Source: Vagococcus elongatus (lineage in GTDB: Bacteria; Bacillota; Bacilli; Lactobacillales; Vagococcaceae). From it: a stretch of DNA of 64,000 nucleotides. Numbering within the stretch: position 1 is the first letter of the stretch; every line of letters starts with the position of its first letter. Location: contig NZ_NGKA01000008.1 in NCBI RefSeq assembly GCF_003987645.1, forward strand, positions 58,342-122,341, written 5' to 3'. The notes under the pieces were generated by a model, which ran no database searches, was not told the origin of the DNA, and saw only the letters and a program-made list of their open reading frames with translations. Of this stretch, positions 50,274 through 57,823 are shown one piece after another. The translations under genes were made by a program, and so were the position numbers.

Positions 50274-50804
50274 ATGGCAAGAGGAGATACTTTTAAAAAG
50301 AGAGACAACAGTTTCTTAAACGACAAGATGAATTTTGATGTTGAACCAGAGGAGTTTATACCAGTTGAAAATGAATTAGAAGATGTGGATCGCTCTAACG
50401 AGGTTGTTTTTGAACTACAAAACAAGATTGAAGATCGAAGCAGTTCTCAAGAAGATCCAGTCACTGAGAGCGATGATACACCTATAAACTGGTCTGAGCT
50501 TCCTAAGAAGAGAGACGATAAAAAAGAGGGCAAGAATGATGAAACATCCTTAGATAAGAAGCCTTCCAAAAAGGCCAACGCCCTTTCTTTTATGAGCGAT
50601 ACAGAGGCTATGGTAGCCAAGACTTTTAAGATAAGAGAAGATGTTGTTGAGGCTTTCGACTCGCTCTTCGAAGACAGTCGAGGAAGAAAAATCAAAGGAG
50701 TAAGAGGCATGATGTCAAAAGTGGCAACAAATGCTCTTATAAAAGAGTTGGTGGAACTTGGTGCACTTGACGAGGACTATTTAGATAAATTAGAGAGTTA
50801 CTAA
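50274..50804 (+). CDS. Partition partner with C-terminal ribbon-helix-helix-like domain, 176 aa
   Basis: Twelve bases after parA, with GGAGGTG site. The first 110 residues are acidic and disordered-looking; residues about 115-165 (AKTFKIREDVVEAFDSLFED, MSKVATNALIKELVELG) resemble a ribbon-helix-helix/helix DNA-binding domain as in small ParB/ParG/ParR proteins. It would bind the nearby repeats and stimulate ParA. Confidence 0.72.
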   Translation: MARGDTFKKRDNSFLNDKMNFDVEPEEFIPVENELEDVDRSNEVVFELQNKIEDRSSSQEDPVTESDDTPINWSELPKKRDDKKEGKNDETSLDKKPSKKANALSFMSDTEAMVAKTFKIREDVVEAFDSLFEDSRGRKIKGVRGMMSKVATNALIKELVELGALDEDYLDKLESY

Positions 50805-50827
50805 TAGAGCTTATGCTCTATTTTTTT
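50803..50827 (+). terminator. Terminator of the par operon
   Basis: AATAGAGC-TTAT-GCTCTATT plus a T-run, overlapping the stop codon. The TTAT loop closed by GC is the same as in the terminator at 27037. Confidence 0.88.
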
Positions 50828-50903
50828 GCCTATATTACTATTAAGATAAGTATAGATTACATAATGTTTATTATTATAATACTATTACGTTACTATTAAT
50901 ATT

Positions 50904-50933
50904 ACTAATATAATAAAATCATAATACATTAGT
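50904..50933. repeat. Loop-conserved hairpin 1
   Basis: ACTAAT / ATTAGT, 6 bp, around an 18-nt loop that begins ATAATAAAAT and ends ATAATAC. Confidence 0.6.
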
Positions 50934-50999
50934 TTTATATTATAATACTATTACTAATATATTGATAATAGTAATAATTACATAATACAATTTATTACT

Positions 51000-51029
51000 T
51001 TACTTAATATAACAAAATACATTAAGTAA
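51000..51029. repeat. Loop-conserved hairpin 2
   Basis: TTACTTAAT / ATTAAGTAA, 9 bp, loop ATAACAAAATAC. Confidence 0.7.
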
Positions 51030-51057
51030 TGTTTTTTATTAGTTTACTTATTATAAT

Positions 51058-51103
51058 AATAAACCTTATCTAATATAATAAAATACATTAGATAAGGTTT
51101 ATT
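51058..51103. repeat. Loop-conserved hairpin 3
   Basis: 17-bp perfect stem (AATAAACCTTATCTAAT and complement) around the loop ATAATAAAATAC. Confidence 0.8.
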
Positions 51104-51261
51104 TAATATAATACATTATGTTACGGAATATATTATATTAGTAATGTTAATATAATAGTAATATAATATATTACTTTCTTTACGAATGTTGGTATATATA
51201 GCTTTGTAGAGTGATGATATATAAAACAGTATGATGCATCATCACTACTATAGCTAAAATA

Positions 51262-53214
51262 TTATAAAAAGGAAATACTTAAATTAGATTTTGAATCTCC
51301 ACGAGTCACATTCTTTTGAAGATCCTTTATTTCGTCTCCAGCAATATCGACTAGGAATGGAGAAGGATCGTATTTAGATCCGCCATCAGATATAAAGTTA
51401 GGCATACTTACTGTTAATTTATCCACAGCTCTACTTGCGACAACATAAGACAATCGACGCTCTTCTTCAATATCTGGATTCATCTTATGAGGGTAATTCT
51501 CACTTGTGAATGCAGGGAAGAAAACATGCTTAAATTCTAAACCTTTAGAAGCGTGTGCTGTCATCAACCTAACTGCATGCTCGTTTGTTTTGCTATTATT
51601 TTGCTTTACAGCCATTATATGAGCAAGGAATGCATTAACACTACGGAACTTCTTGGCGATCTCAAACAGGCTATTTATTGCCTCTAATCGCATTTCAAGA
51701 TCGACGGCAGTGGTAGATGTATTCTCTACATGTTTTTTATAATTTGTTCGCTTATAAACTTCGATTAAAAATGAGTCTGCTCTAACATCGTCAACAATAT
51801 CTCTTAGGTCATCGAAAAGATCTACATAACTACTCAGTACAGATCCACTCTTCCCAATATCAGCTCTAATTGCAGCCTCTTCTAAATTTACCTCGTGTTT
51901 ATATGCATACTCGTCTATAGATTTTTGTACTTGATTACTTATAAATCTACTAGGTGAATTGTAAACTTTTCTGAACGAACTGTCATCATTTGGATCAAGT
52001 GTGTGTTCAGCATATGCTAACAAATCTGATATTTCTCTTCTATCAAAAAATGATCGATCTGACGAAACATCGACAGGTATCTCCTGGCTAGAAAATACAC
52101 TTTCATATATACCTAATTGAGCATTAGTTCTTAGCAGAATAGCAAAATCTTCATAAACATTCTCACCAGACTCGACTAAATCTATAATCTGATTGGCTAT
52201 ATCTTTAACTTCATAGGCTTCATCACGATACACATTAAACTCTATGTTAGATCCTTCTTCTTTTCTACCAGCTACTTGTGGCTCAAAGTTCTTATACTTT
52301 TCGATCGGACTCATGTCAATTATCTTATTCGATATTCCAACAATATTTTTAGTAGATCTAAAATTATGCTTTAATTCAATATTGTTTACATTTTCGAATG
52401 TGTCTTCAAAGTCTAATATATTAGAAATAGAAGCGTTTATGAATCCGTATATTCCCTGTCTAAAGTCACCTACGGCAAATATATTTTCGTTACTGATATG
52501 AGATAGAATACCCATGCTAACTTTATTTGTATCTTGAAACTCATCAACCATTATGTAACTATATTGATTTGCTATGTAGGTAGCTAACTTTGGATCTTCT
52601 TCTAGTTTATGATATAAATCCAAAAGCATATCATCGAACTCGATTAATCTTGCTTTCTCTTGCATATCACAATACTTTGCATATATGACACCAAGATCTT
52701 CTACGCTAACAGATGCTACATTTTCTGTTCTCATATCAATTAAAAGTTCGCCTCCAGGATCTACCATATTCATTTTCTGATATGAAATAAAAGATGCTAA
52801 ATCGCCAGCCTTACACATAAGAGACATCCCCTCTGGATTAAAATTAGAAGGCTTAGCACAAAAATCGTTTAGCGTCTTCATTTTCCACCACATAGGCATT
52901 AATTGAAGCTGTCTATATTTAAGTGGATACTTTCTCTTCAAAATACTATAAGCGAAAGAGTGGAAGGTGAGTAGGTCAACTTTATCGGCTTGTTTCTTGC
53001 CAATTAGTTTAGATAGCTTCTTCTTCATATTCGTCGCAGCTTCCTTTGTAAACGTCAACCCAAGTATTTCCTCTGGTATAGCTTCTCCTTCTTTAATCAT
53101 TCTTGCAATTCTAGTAGTAAAGACCGTTGTTTTGCCAGAACCGCTTCCAGCATTAATCAGCCAATTCCCTTCTCCAGCCATTACAGCTTTCTTTTGATTT
53201 TCTGTTAATCCCAT
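51262..53214 (-). CDS. UvrD/PcrA-like SF1A DNA helicase, 650 aa
   Basis: All superfamily 1A motifs are present: LTENQKKAV (Q motif), NAGSGSGKTT (Walker A, about 20-29), LTFTKEAATNMKKKL (Ia), MVDEFQDTN (II, about 222), VGDFRQGIYGF (III), ELKHNFRS (IV), LMTAHASKGLEFKHV (V) and YVVASRAVDKL (VI). Start ATG 53214 has GGAGGAATTTATA; the longer frame to 53277 would overlap the promoter. It may act in phage replication restart or plasmid-type unwinding. Transcribed alone from a box promoter. Confidence 0.9.
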   Translation of the reverse strand: MGLTENQKKAVMAGEGNWLINAGSGSGKTTVFTTRIARMIKEGEAIPEEILGLTFTKEAATNMKKKLSKLIGKKQADKVDLLTFHSFAYSILKRKYPLKYRQLQLMPMWWKMKTLNDFCAKPSNFNPEGMSLMCKAGDLASFISYQKMNMVDPGGELLIDMRTENVASVSVEDLGVIYAKYCDMQEKARLIEFDDMLLDLYHKLEEDPKLATYIANQYSYIMVDEFQDTNKVSMGILSHISNENIFAVGDFRQGIYGFINASISNILDFEDTFENVNNIELKHNFRSTKNIVGISNKIIDMSPIEKYKNFEPQVAGRKEEGSNIEFNVYRDEAYEVKDIANQIIDLVESGENVYEDFAILLRTNAQLGIYESVFSSQEIPVDVSSDRSFFDRREISDLLAYAEHTLDPNDDSSFRKVYNSPSRFISNQVQKSIDEYAYKHEVNLEEAAIRADIGKSGSVLSSYVDLFDDLRDIVDDVRADSFLIEVYKRTNYKKHVENTSTTAVDLEMRLEAINSLFEIAKKFRSVNAFLAHIMAVKQNNSKTNEHAVRLMTAHASKGLEFKHVFFPAFTSENYPHKMNPDIEEERRLSYVVASRAVDKLTVSMPNFISDGGSKYDPSPFLVDIAGDEIKDLQKNVTRGDSKSNLSISFL

Positions 53215-53248
53215 TATAAATTCCTCCTGTTTATTTACCTGTGAGACA

Positions 53249-53286
53249 ATCGTATCATCGCAAAAGCATGTTGTCAATACTTATGG
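53249..53286 (-). promoter_or_regulatory. CATAAG box promoter of the helicase gene
   Basis: Exact consensus box 53270-53286; TTGACA 53272-53277, 17 bp, TACGAT 53249-53254. Confidence 0.82.
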
Positions 53287-53381
53287 CTAAAAGAAATAAA
53301 TAATAATAATCATCTATCACAATTTTGATCTAAGGAAGGATAGTGTCAGTTTTTCATTTAACCTATAGTTATTACAGAGAC

Positions 53382-53451
53382 CTGGACAATTAACGTCGTT
53401 TTTCGACGGTTATTTCCAAAGTCTGGACAATTAACGTCGTTTTTCAACGGT
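53382..53451. repeat. Two 29-bp direct repeats with hairpin core
   Basis: 53382-53410 and 53423-53451 differ at one base (period 41). Each contains CTGGACAATTAACGTCG, a T5 run and CGACGG or CAACGG; CGTCG/CGACG can pair in the first. Role unknown; they lie in the divergent region between the helicase gene and the late regulators. Confidence 0.7.
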
Positions 53452-53538
53452 AAATGTCCCCGTATATTATTAAGAGTAACCATTATTAAGTTAAAGAGTA
53501 TGTGGGCGGACTCCCAGCAATTTTAGTTTTTGCGATTA

Positions 53539-53555
53539 GTTGTCAATAGTTATGG
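53539..53555 (-). promoter_or_regulatory. CATAAG box abutting the late-region promoter
   Basis: CCATAACTATTGACAAC on the minus strand. Its outer end touches the -35 of the rightward promoter at 53556, so a bound protein would affect both directions; its own leftward -10 is poor. Confidence 0.6.
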
Positions 53556-53584
53556 TTGACTTTCGACATAATTTGAAATAGAAT
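53556..53584 (+). promoter_or_regulatory. Rightward promoter of the late-regulator operon
   Basis: TTGACT (53556-53561), 17 bp, TAGAAT (53579-53584), about 24 bp before the GTG start. Confidence 0.78.
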
Positions 53585-53607
53585 AATTTTAGAGGCGAGG
53601 TGTTTAC

Positions 53608-54375
53608 GTGAATAAGGAGGATAAAAAGAATAAACTTGACGGTATTCAAAAATATGAAGAGGATATCAATGAACTGGATTTTATAGATACTCAATACTTT
53701 CCAATCCCAAGACATTCAATTAAGCGGAATATAAATAGCAAAGATCTTTCGATATTAATGGCTATATGCTTCCATACAAATATATTTAATGGGAAAGAGT
53801 CTTTTGTGTTTGAGGAAAGTATAGAGAGGATAATTGTATCTCTTGGAAAAGATAAGAGGTACAAATCAGATTATGTTTCCAGTTTAGAAAATCTTGTTGC
53901 AGAAGATATCATATCCATAGAAGGAGATATAAATGGTGTCTTCGACGTCAAGGTACTAATGCCAAACGGATATGCTACAGTTACGTACGGTGAATTTAAA
54001 AAGCTTGCGAAGTTCAGCGGAAGAGGTTCCTGGAATGTCCATGCGGTATTTTTTGTAATGAACTGTTCTTTGTATATATCAGATAATAAGCTTTCAAGTC
54101 ATGTATTCTTTAGGAGACAGGAGTACATAGCTGGGATATTAGCAATATCTCACAAAACTTGCAGCAGGGCATTTTCAGACCTTGAAAGTGCAAAAATAAT
54201 AGCAGTTTACCATGTGAGGCTGATGGATTCAGTTAAGCAGAAGGCTGTAGCTTCAAGATATATACATAGAGATAGTCTTAGAAAATGGTTAGCCAAAGAG
54301 ATTCAAAAGCCGTATGCATCAGTATACGAGATTATAAACGAAACAGGGGAGAGAGAAGTTAATGATCAATATTGA
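53608..54375 (+). CDS. Double winged-helix DNA-binding protein, 255 aa
   Basis: GTG start after GAGGCGAGGTG. Residues about 45-125 (SKDLSILMAICFH, YKSDYVSSLENLVAEDIISI) and 165-225 (RRQEYIAGILAISHKTCSRA, SDLESAKIIAVYHVRL) both read as winged helices, an arrangement seen in RepA/DnaD-type initiators and phage regulators. First gene of the rightward half; a late-transcription or replication-switch role is inferred from position. Confidence 0.65.
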   Translation: MNKEDKKNKLDGIQKYEEDINELDFIDTQYFPIPRHSIKRNINSKDLSILMAICFHTNIFNGKESFVFEESIERIIVSLGKDKRYKSDYVSSLENLVAEDIISIEGDINGVFDVKVLMPNGYATVTYGEFKKLAKFSGRGSWNVHAVFFVMNCSLYISDNKLSSHVFFRRQEYIAGILAISHKTCSRAFSDLESAKIIAVYHVRLMDSVKQKAVASRYIHRDSLRKWLAKEIQKPYASVYEIINETGEREVNDQY

Positions 54376-55021
54376 TAAGAAAAATTGGTTTAAAGATGTT
54401 GGTACAAGTTTAGAGGAGAGAAACAAACATGTAGAGAAGGTTATTAATGAGCTGCCTTGTCACACGGAGGTCGCTTCTATGGCATTGGTAGCAGAGAGAA
54501 GTTTTGAGAAAGATCCATACTTTGCATCGCTTGATCAATTAGGAACTTTTATTCTAAAGAGTGGCGATGTTGATTCATGTAGATCAATCGAAGATTCATT
54601 TTATGAAACAGAGAGAGATTACAGAAGTAGATACGAGATTGGTAAGAATAGCTATTCAACCGACTTTACATTACCAGAAAATGATGTAAAAGCCGATTCT
54701 AGTAAACAAGAAGGCATAAGTATTGAGGACTATTACAGAATGTTTAATATCTCTGCTATGAGCGAAAATGAGGTTAAACGAGTTATTAAATATGCGCTAC
54801 CAAAGAGAAGCGATGATATTTCCATAAGCGGCAAGCTTAATGAGCTATATGAATTAATCAACGAGATAGTAGATGGGATGTCAGATGTTATTAATAAGAC
54901 AATATTTGATTTATTAGTTAGCGGATCAACTGAATCAGAAATTAGCAAAGTTGTTAATATGTCACAGGCTGCAGTCAATAAGCGCATTTCAAAAATGTGT
55001 AAAATCATCATCAATTATTAA
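54362..55021 (+). CDS. Sigma-region-4-like HTH protein, possible late-gene activator, 219 aa
   Basis: Overlaps the preceding gene by 14 nt. The C-terminal 40 residues (TIFDLLVSGSTESEISKVVN, then MSQAAVNKRISKMCKII) match sigma-70 region 4/ArpU-type helix-turn-helix domains used by phage late activators. The rest is acidic and helical. Directly upstream of the structured RNAs and head genes, it is the best candidate for switching on late transcription. Confidence 0.68.
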   Translation: MINIDKKNWFKDVGTSLEERNKHVEKVINELPCHTEVASMALVAERSFEKDPYFASLDQLGTFILKSGDVDSCRSIEDSFYETERDYRSRYEIGKNSYSTDFTLPENDVKADSSKQEGISIEDYYRMFNISAMSENEVKRVIKYALPKRSDDISISGKLNELYELINEIVDGMSDVINKTIFDLLVSGSTESEISKVVNMSQAAVNKRISKMCKIIINY

Positions 55022-55126
55022 AGTTTGATTAAAAAGAGGCGAAAATGGCGTTTTTTGGTTATAAAATCAAAACCCGCCGAGTATATATAGTGAAGGGGTA
55101 AATAATTAATCTTTAAAACCAAAAAA

Positions 55127-55143
55127 GCATAAGTATTTACAAC
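55127..55143 (+). promoter_or_regulatory. The only rightward CATAAG box
   Basis: GCATAAGTATTTACAAC on the plus strand, pointing into the head genes as the others point into their genes. No -10 at 16-18 bp. Confidence 0.65.
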
Positions 55144-55172
55144 TTACAAAAAAAGAGAAGTTTCCCTATTTT

Positions 55173-55322
55173 ACTTCAAGTCCGAGAATGTCCAACTCGG
55201 ACTGCCCTTATCGCAGCGGATAGTAATCCATAACATACAGGTGCGAACCCTGGAGGCTAACAAATTAAATGTCAATACCTCTATTCCTATCACGGGGGAC
55301 GAGATCCCAGATAGAGGTTTTT
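55173..55322 (+). ncRNA. Structured RNA ending in a terminator, upstream of HU
   Basis: In order: an 8-bp hairpin (AGTCCGAG/CTCGGACT, 55179-55203), GGAT/ATCC (55218-55229), CAGG-TGCGAAC-CCTG (55238-55252, whose loop resembles a tRNA T-loop), and a terminator with an 8-bp outer stem (ACCTCTAT/ATAGAGGT, 55277-55322) followed by T5. GC content is visibly above the surroundings. It could be a small RNA or an attenuated leader of the late operon. No complete tRNA cloverleaf fits. Confidence 0.6.
55277..55322 (+). terminator. Terminator/attenuator before HU gene
   Basis: ACCTCTAT...ATAGAGGT with an inner GGG/CCC pairing, then TTTTT. Located 45 nt before the HU start. Confidence 0.75.
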
Positions 55323-55367
55323 ATCGAAGGTCGTTAGGCCTAACAAAAAAAAGAGAGAGTGAGAAAT

Positions 55368-55658
55368 ATGGGATTAAAAAAATTAAAGCACGAGGATTTA
55401 GTAGCTAAGCATGTTGAATTACACGGCGGTACAAAAAAAGAAGCAGAAGAGGCGATCGTAAATACGTTCTCTACAGTTGAATCTTTAATGGCAGCAGGAG
55501 TATCAGAAGGCGTACGAGTTCCAATCAAAAACTTTGGTATCTTTACAGCGAAAATGTCTAAAGAACGTACTCAAAATAACCACTTAGCTGGCGGAGTAAT
55601 TACTATTCCATCTATGCCAACGATTTCGTTTAAGAAATCTAAATCATTAAAAGTTTAA
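55368..55658 (+). CDS. HU/IHF-family DNA-bending protein, 96 aa
   Basis: Start ATG 55368 (MGLKKLKHEDLVAKHVELHG). The HU fold is clear: helical N-terminus with 'TKKEAEEAIVNTFSTVESLM', then GVRVPIKNFGIFTAKMSKERTQNN (the beta sheet and start of the DNA arm) and ITIPSMPTISFKKSKSL. It lies with the head genes, as an HU-like gene does in SPbeta-type phages; it may compact DNA for packaging. Confidence 0.9.
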   Translation: MGLKKLKHEDLVAKHVELHGGTKKEAEEAIVNTFSTVESLMAAGVSEGVRVPIKNFGIFTAKMSKERTQNNHLAGGVITIPSMPTISFKKSKSLKV

Positions 55659-55672
55659 ATTAAAATTGAGCG

Positions 55673-55826
55673 GTTGGGGTTCGCCCCTTCCGATTTATCG
55701 GATCTAGTGGAGGAGGTCAGCCTCCCCACATTTTTCTTTATTCAAACAGCGTGCCAGGTAAACCCCCTGTTCATACCTCCTAAGTAATGAAAAAAATCAT
55801 TAACCTGGTGCGTTGTTTAAATAAAG
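55673..55826 (+). ncRNA. Structured RNA region between HU and decoration-paralogue genes
   Basis: Four hairpins in a row: GGGG-TTCG-CCCC (55676-55687), CCGA/TCGG (55690-55701), a 9-bp terminator stem with a bulged A and T5 (55707-55735), then a very long hairpin pairing 55736-55759 with 55803-55826 (24 positions, one mismatch, three G-U pairs) that encloses a TAATGA/TCATTA stem-loop. G-U pairs that preserve the helix point to selection on RNA. Role unknown. Confidence 0.68.
55707..55735 (+). terminator. Terminator after HU
   Basis: GTGG(A)GGAGG-TCAG-CCTCCCCAC, then ATTTTT. Confidence 0.8.
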
Positions 55827-55860
55827 AAAAGAAAGATAAGAAGTAAAAGGGGTGTATTAA

Positions 55861-56550
55861 TTGTCATTTGTAAGATTAGACAAAGTGAAAGCAACGGCGC
55901 ATTACGAAAGTGTGAAAGTTGTTGGAGATTCACTGAAAGACGGACAGTTTGTAAATTTATCAACATCTATTGGAGACGAAGAAGAGGCAGTATTAGTAGA
56001 AAAGGCTGCAAAAGGTGAAACAGCACAAGCCATTCTGTGTACGGCACATCTTGACTACAACTCTTCATTTTACGATTTTAAAAATACTGCAACGGACGAA
56101 AATACTTTGGGACGTGCGCTTGTATTTGAAAATGGAGACACTATTTCTGTAAATGATGAGATTTCAAACGGTATCTCAGTAGGAGATAAGGTATCAATTG
56201 GATTAGACGGACTTGGTTTTAAAAAAATGGAATCTGGAGAGTCTGAAATTGGTATGTGTATTAGAAAAGACTTCATGACAAATGTCGGAGAGTTAACAGT
56301 TATTAGATTAATGTCAGCTTCTGGTGGAGAAGGACAACCAGGACAACCAGGAAAAGATGGAAAAGACGGTTCGCCAGGTAAAGATGGAGCTGATGGACTT
56401 CCAGGAAAAGATGGAAAACAAGGAGCTCCAGGAAAAGATGCTTCTTCTATATCATCAATCGAATTTACCGCTGGAGAAGATGGTCAAATAAGCGGTGGAT
56501 CTGCTTTATTATCAGATGGCACATCCATTCCTATTACAATTAAAAAATAA
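55861..56550 (+). CDS. Decoration-protein paralogue with collagen-like repeats, 229 aa
   Basis: TTG start after AAAAGGGGTG. The first 150 residues parallel the decoration protein at 62542-63012: FVRLDKVKATAHYESV, LKDGQFVNL, CTAHLDYNSSFYDF, GDTISVNDEISNGISVGDKVSIG and NVGELTVIRL each have a counterpart there. Then about twelve uninterrupted Gly-X-Y triplets (GQPGKDGKDGSPGKDGAD...), a collagen-like trimeric stalk, and a 35-residue beta tip. Likely a head fibre displayed on the capsid. Confidence 0.8.
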   Translation: MSFVRLDKVKATAHYESVKVVGDSLKDGQFVNLSTSIGDEEEAVLVEKAAKGETAQAILCTAHLDYNSSFYDFKNTATDENTLGRALVFENGDTISVNDEISNGISVGDKVSIGLDGLGFKKMESGESEIGMCIRKDFMTNVGELTVIRLMSASGGEGQPGQPGKDGKDGSPGKDGADGLPGKDGKQGAPGKDASSISSIEFTAGEDGQISGGSALLSDGTSIPITIKK

Positions 56551-56588
56551 AATAAACAGATAAAACATAAAATGAGGGAGAGAGAATA

Positions 56589-56822
56589 ATGAAAAAAACA
56601 CAAAAAGCAATTTTAAAAGCACAAGAGGCGGTAAGGGCTGAAAAATCAGCAATGTTAGAAACGGTGAAGAATGTAGATGGATCTATTGCAGCACACGATA
56701 TTGCCTTAGAAGAAATTGAAAGTGAAATCAAAGGTTTAGAAGAGCTTAGAGCTGAGTCACTTAAAGCAAAACGCGAAGCAATCGAGTACAGAAATAAACT
56801 TGCCGAGATCATCGGAGAGTAA
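56589..56822 (+). CDS. Small coiled-coil protein, 77 aa
   Basis: Almost wholly helical with Ala/Glu/Lys heptads (ILKAQEAVRAEKSAMLETVK, EEIESEIKGLEELRAE). Could be a scaffold-like or assembly protein. Immediately precedes another coiled-coil gene. Confidence 0.65.
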   Translation: MKKTQKAILKAQEAVRAEKSAMLETVKNVDGSIAAHDIALEEIESEIKGLEELRAESLKAKREAIEYRNKLAEIIGE

Positions 56823-56841
56823 TTGATTGGAGGTGGTTGTT

Positions 56842-57042
56842 TTGATTAACAGAAAGACAGAATTAATCAATCAGCTTGAATCAGAGAACGCCTTCATCAC
56901 AACTCGAATAGACGAGTTAATAAAGAGTAAGAAAGAATTTAACGTAAAAGATATGGCAGACATTCACAGATATTCAGAGACTAGACTTTTCAACTTAAAG
57001 TCACTGTCGATTTTGAACGGAAGTGATAGTAATGGCTGTTAA
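56842..57042 (+). CDS. Small coiled-coil protein, 66 aa
   Basis: TTG 56842 chosen because GGAGGTGG lies five bases upstream; a TTG at 56827 would include that site. Helical (LINQLESENAFITTRIDELI), ends 11 nt inside the next gene. Position before the terminase genes would suit a small terminase helper. Confidence 0.62.
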   Translation: MINRKTELINQLESENAFITTRIDELIKSKKEFNVKDMADIHRYSETRLFNLKSLSILNGSDSNGC

Positions 57043-57823
57043 AAAATCAATCTGCTTACTATGCGGATCTGAAAAATCATCACATCAGCTAGCAAGACAT
57101 AGAAATGAATCAATGTCGGGAGACGTTGGATTTTGTAAAGCTTGTCTTAAAGAGCAAATTGATGGAACAGACTTGGAAAAAGCTAAAGATATGATGCGAC
57201 TTATGAATATACCTTTTGTATCAAGTGTTTGGGAAAATGCTGTAGATGCTGGAGGTAAGAGTATCTTCTCGAAGTATCTACAATTGATAGCGACGAAGAA
57301 AAATTATAAGGATTTCGCTGACAGTGACTCTGGTAGGGATACTAAAGTCACTGGCTTAGATGAAGCTGATGCCAACGAAAGAATTGTAAGATGGGGATTG
57401 TTAGAGAATGAAGCCGAGTATATAGCTCTCGAAGCCTCCTATAATAATCTCGTTGCAATTAAACCACCATCAACTGTGCTGGATGAGAAAAGATACGCTC
57501 AAAACGTAATGATAGAGGTTCAATTAAATAAAGCACTAAAAAGTGGAAGTGACCATAAAGAGGTTACAGCACTTAAGAAACTATATGAAGATAATCTAAA
57601 AGCTTTAGGATTAGATATCGACGCCGCATCGAAGGATGAAGAGCAGAAACTTGGAGTTAGAATTAGGAATTGGGAAACACACTCTCCAATACCTACAGAC
57701 GAAAGTCTATCTGACGTAGACAATGTTGAAAAATACATTACAAAATGGTTTGTAAATCAAATGAAGAGAGTGTTTGGTCGAGCTACGGAAGAAGAGATCA
57801 ACGAGCTTTACGAAGATGAGTAA
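57032..57823 (+). CDS. Zinc-finger protein in small-terminase position, 263 aa
   Basis: ATG 57032 is 6 nt after GGAAGTG. CLLCGSEK near residue 8 and CKACLKEQ near 38 make a C4 zinc finger, followed by helices; the last 50 residues include VEKYITKWFVNQMKRVFGRA. It overlaps the large-terminase start by 8 nt. Position suggests a small-terminase or packaging-recognition protein, but no TerS fold is recognised. Confidence 0.6.
   Translation: MAVKKSICLLCGSEKSSHQLARHRNESMSGDVGFCKACLKEQIDGTDLEKAKDMMRLMNIPFVSSVWENAVDAGGKSIFSKYLQLIATKKNYKDFADSDSGRDTKVTGLDEADANERIVRWGLLENEAEYIALEASYNNLVAIKPPSTVLDEKRYAQNVMIEVQLNKALKSGSDHKEVTALKKLYEDNLKALGLDIDAASKDEEQKLGVRIRNWETHSPIPTDESLSDVDNVEKYITKWFVNQMKRVFGRATEEEINELYEDE

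Larger units (their letters stand above)
50828..51261. other. AT-rich repeat region between par operon and helicase gene, candidate partition site
   Basis: Roughly 430 bp of nearly pure A/T with many TATTACT/AGTAATA elements, and three hairpins that share a loop while their stems differ. No gene. Placement right beside parA and its partner fits a centromere; a shared origin function is also possible. Confidence 0.5.

Noticed and set aside
55196..55262. Possible tRNA gene suggested by the T-loop-like hairpin CAGG-TGCGAAC-CCTG
   Set aside because: No matching acceptor stem, anticodon arm or CCA is found around it; the loop lacks the T at position 55 and adjacent stems do not form a cloverleaf.
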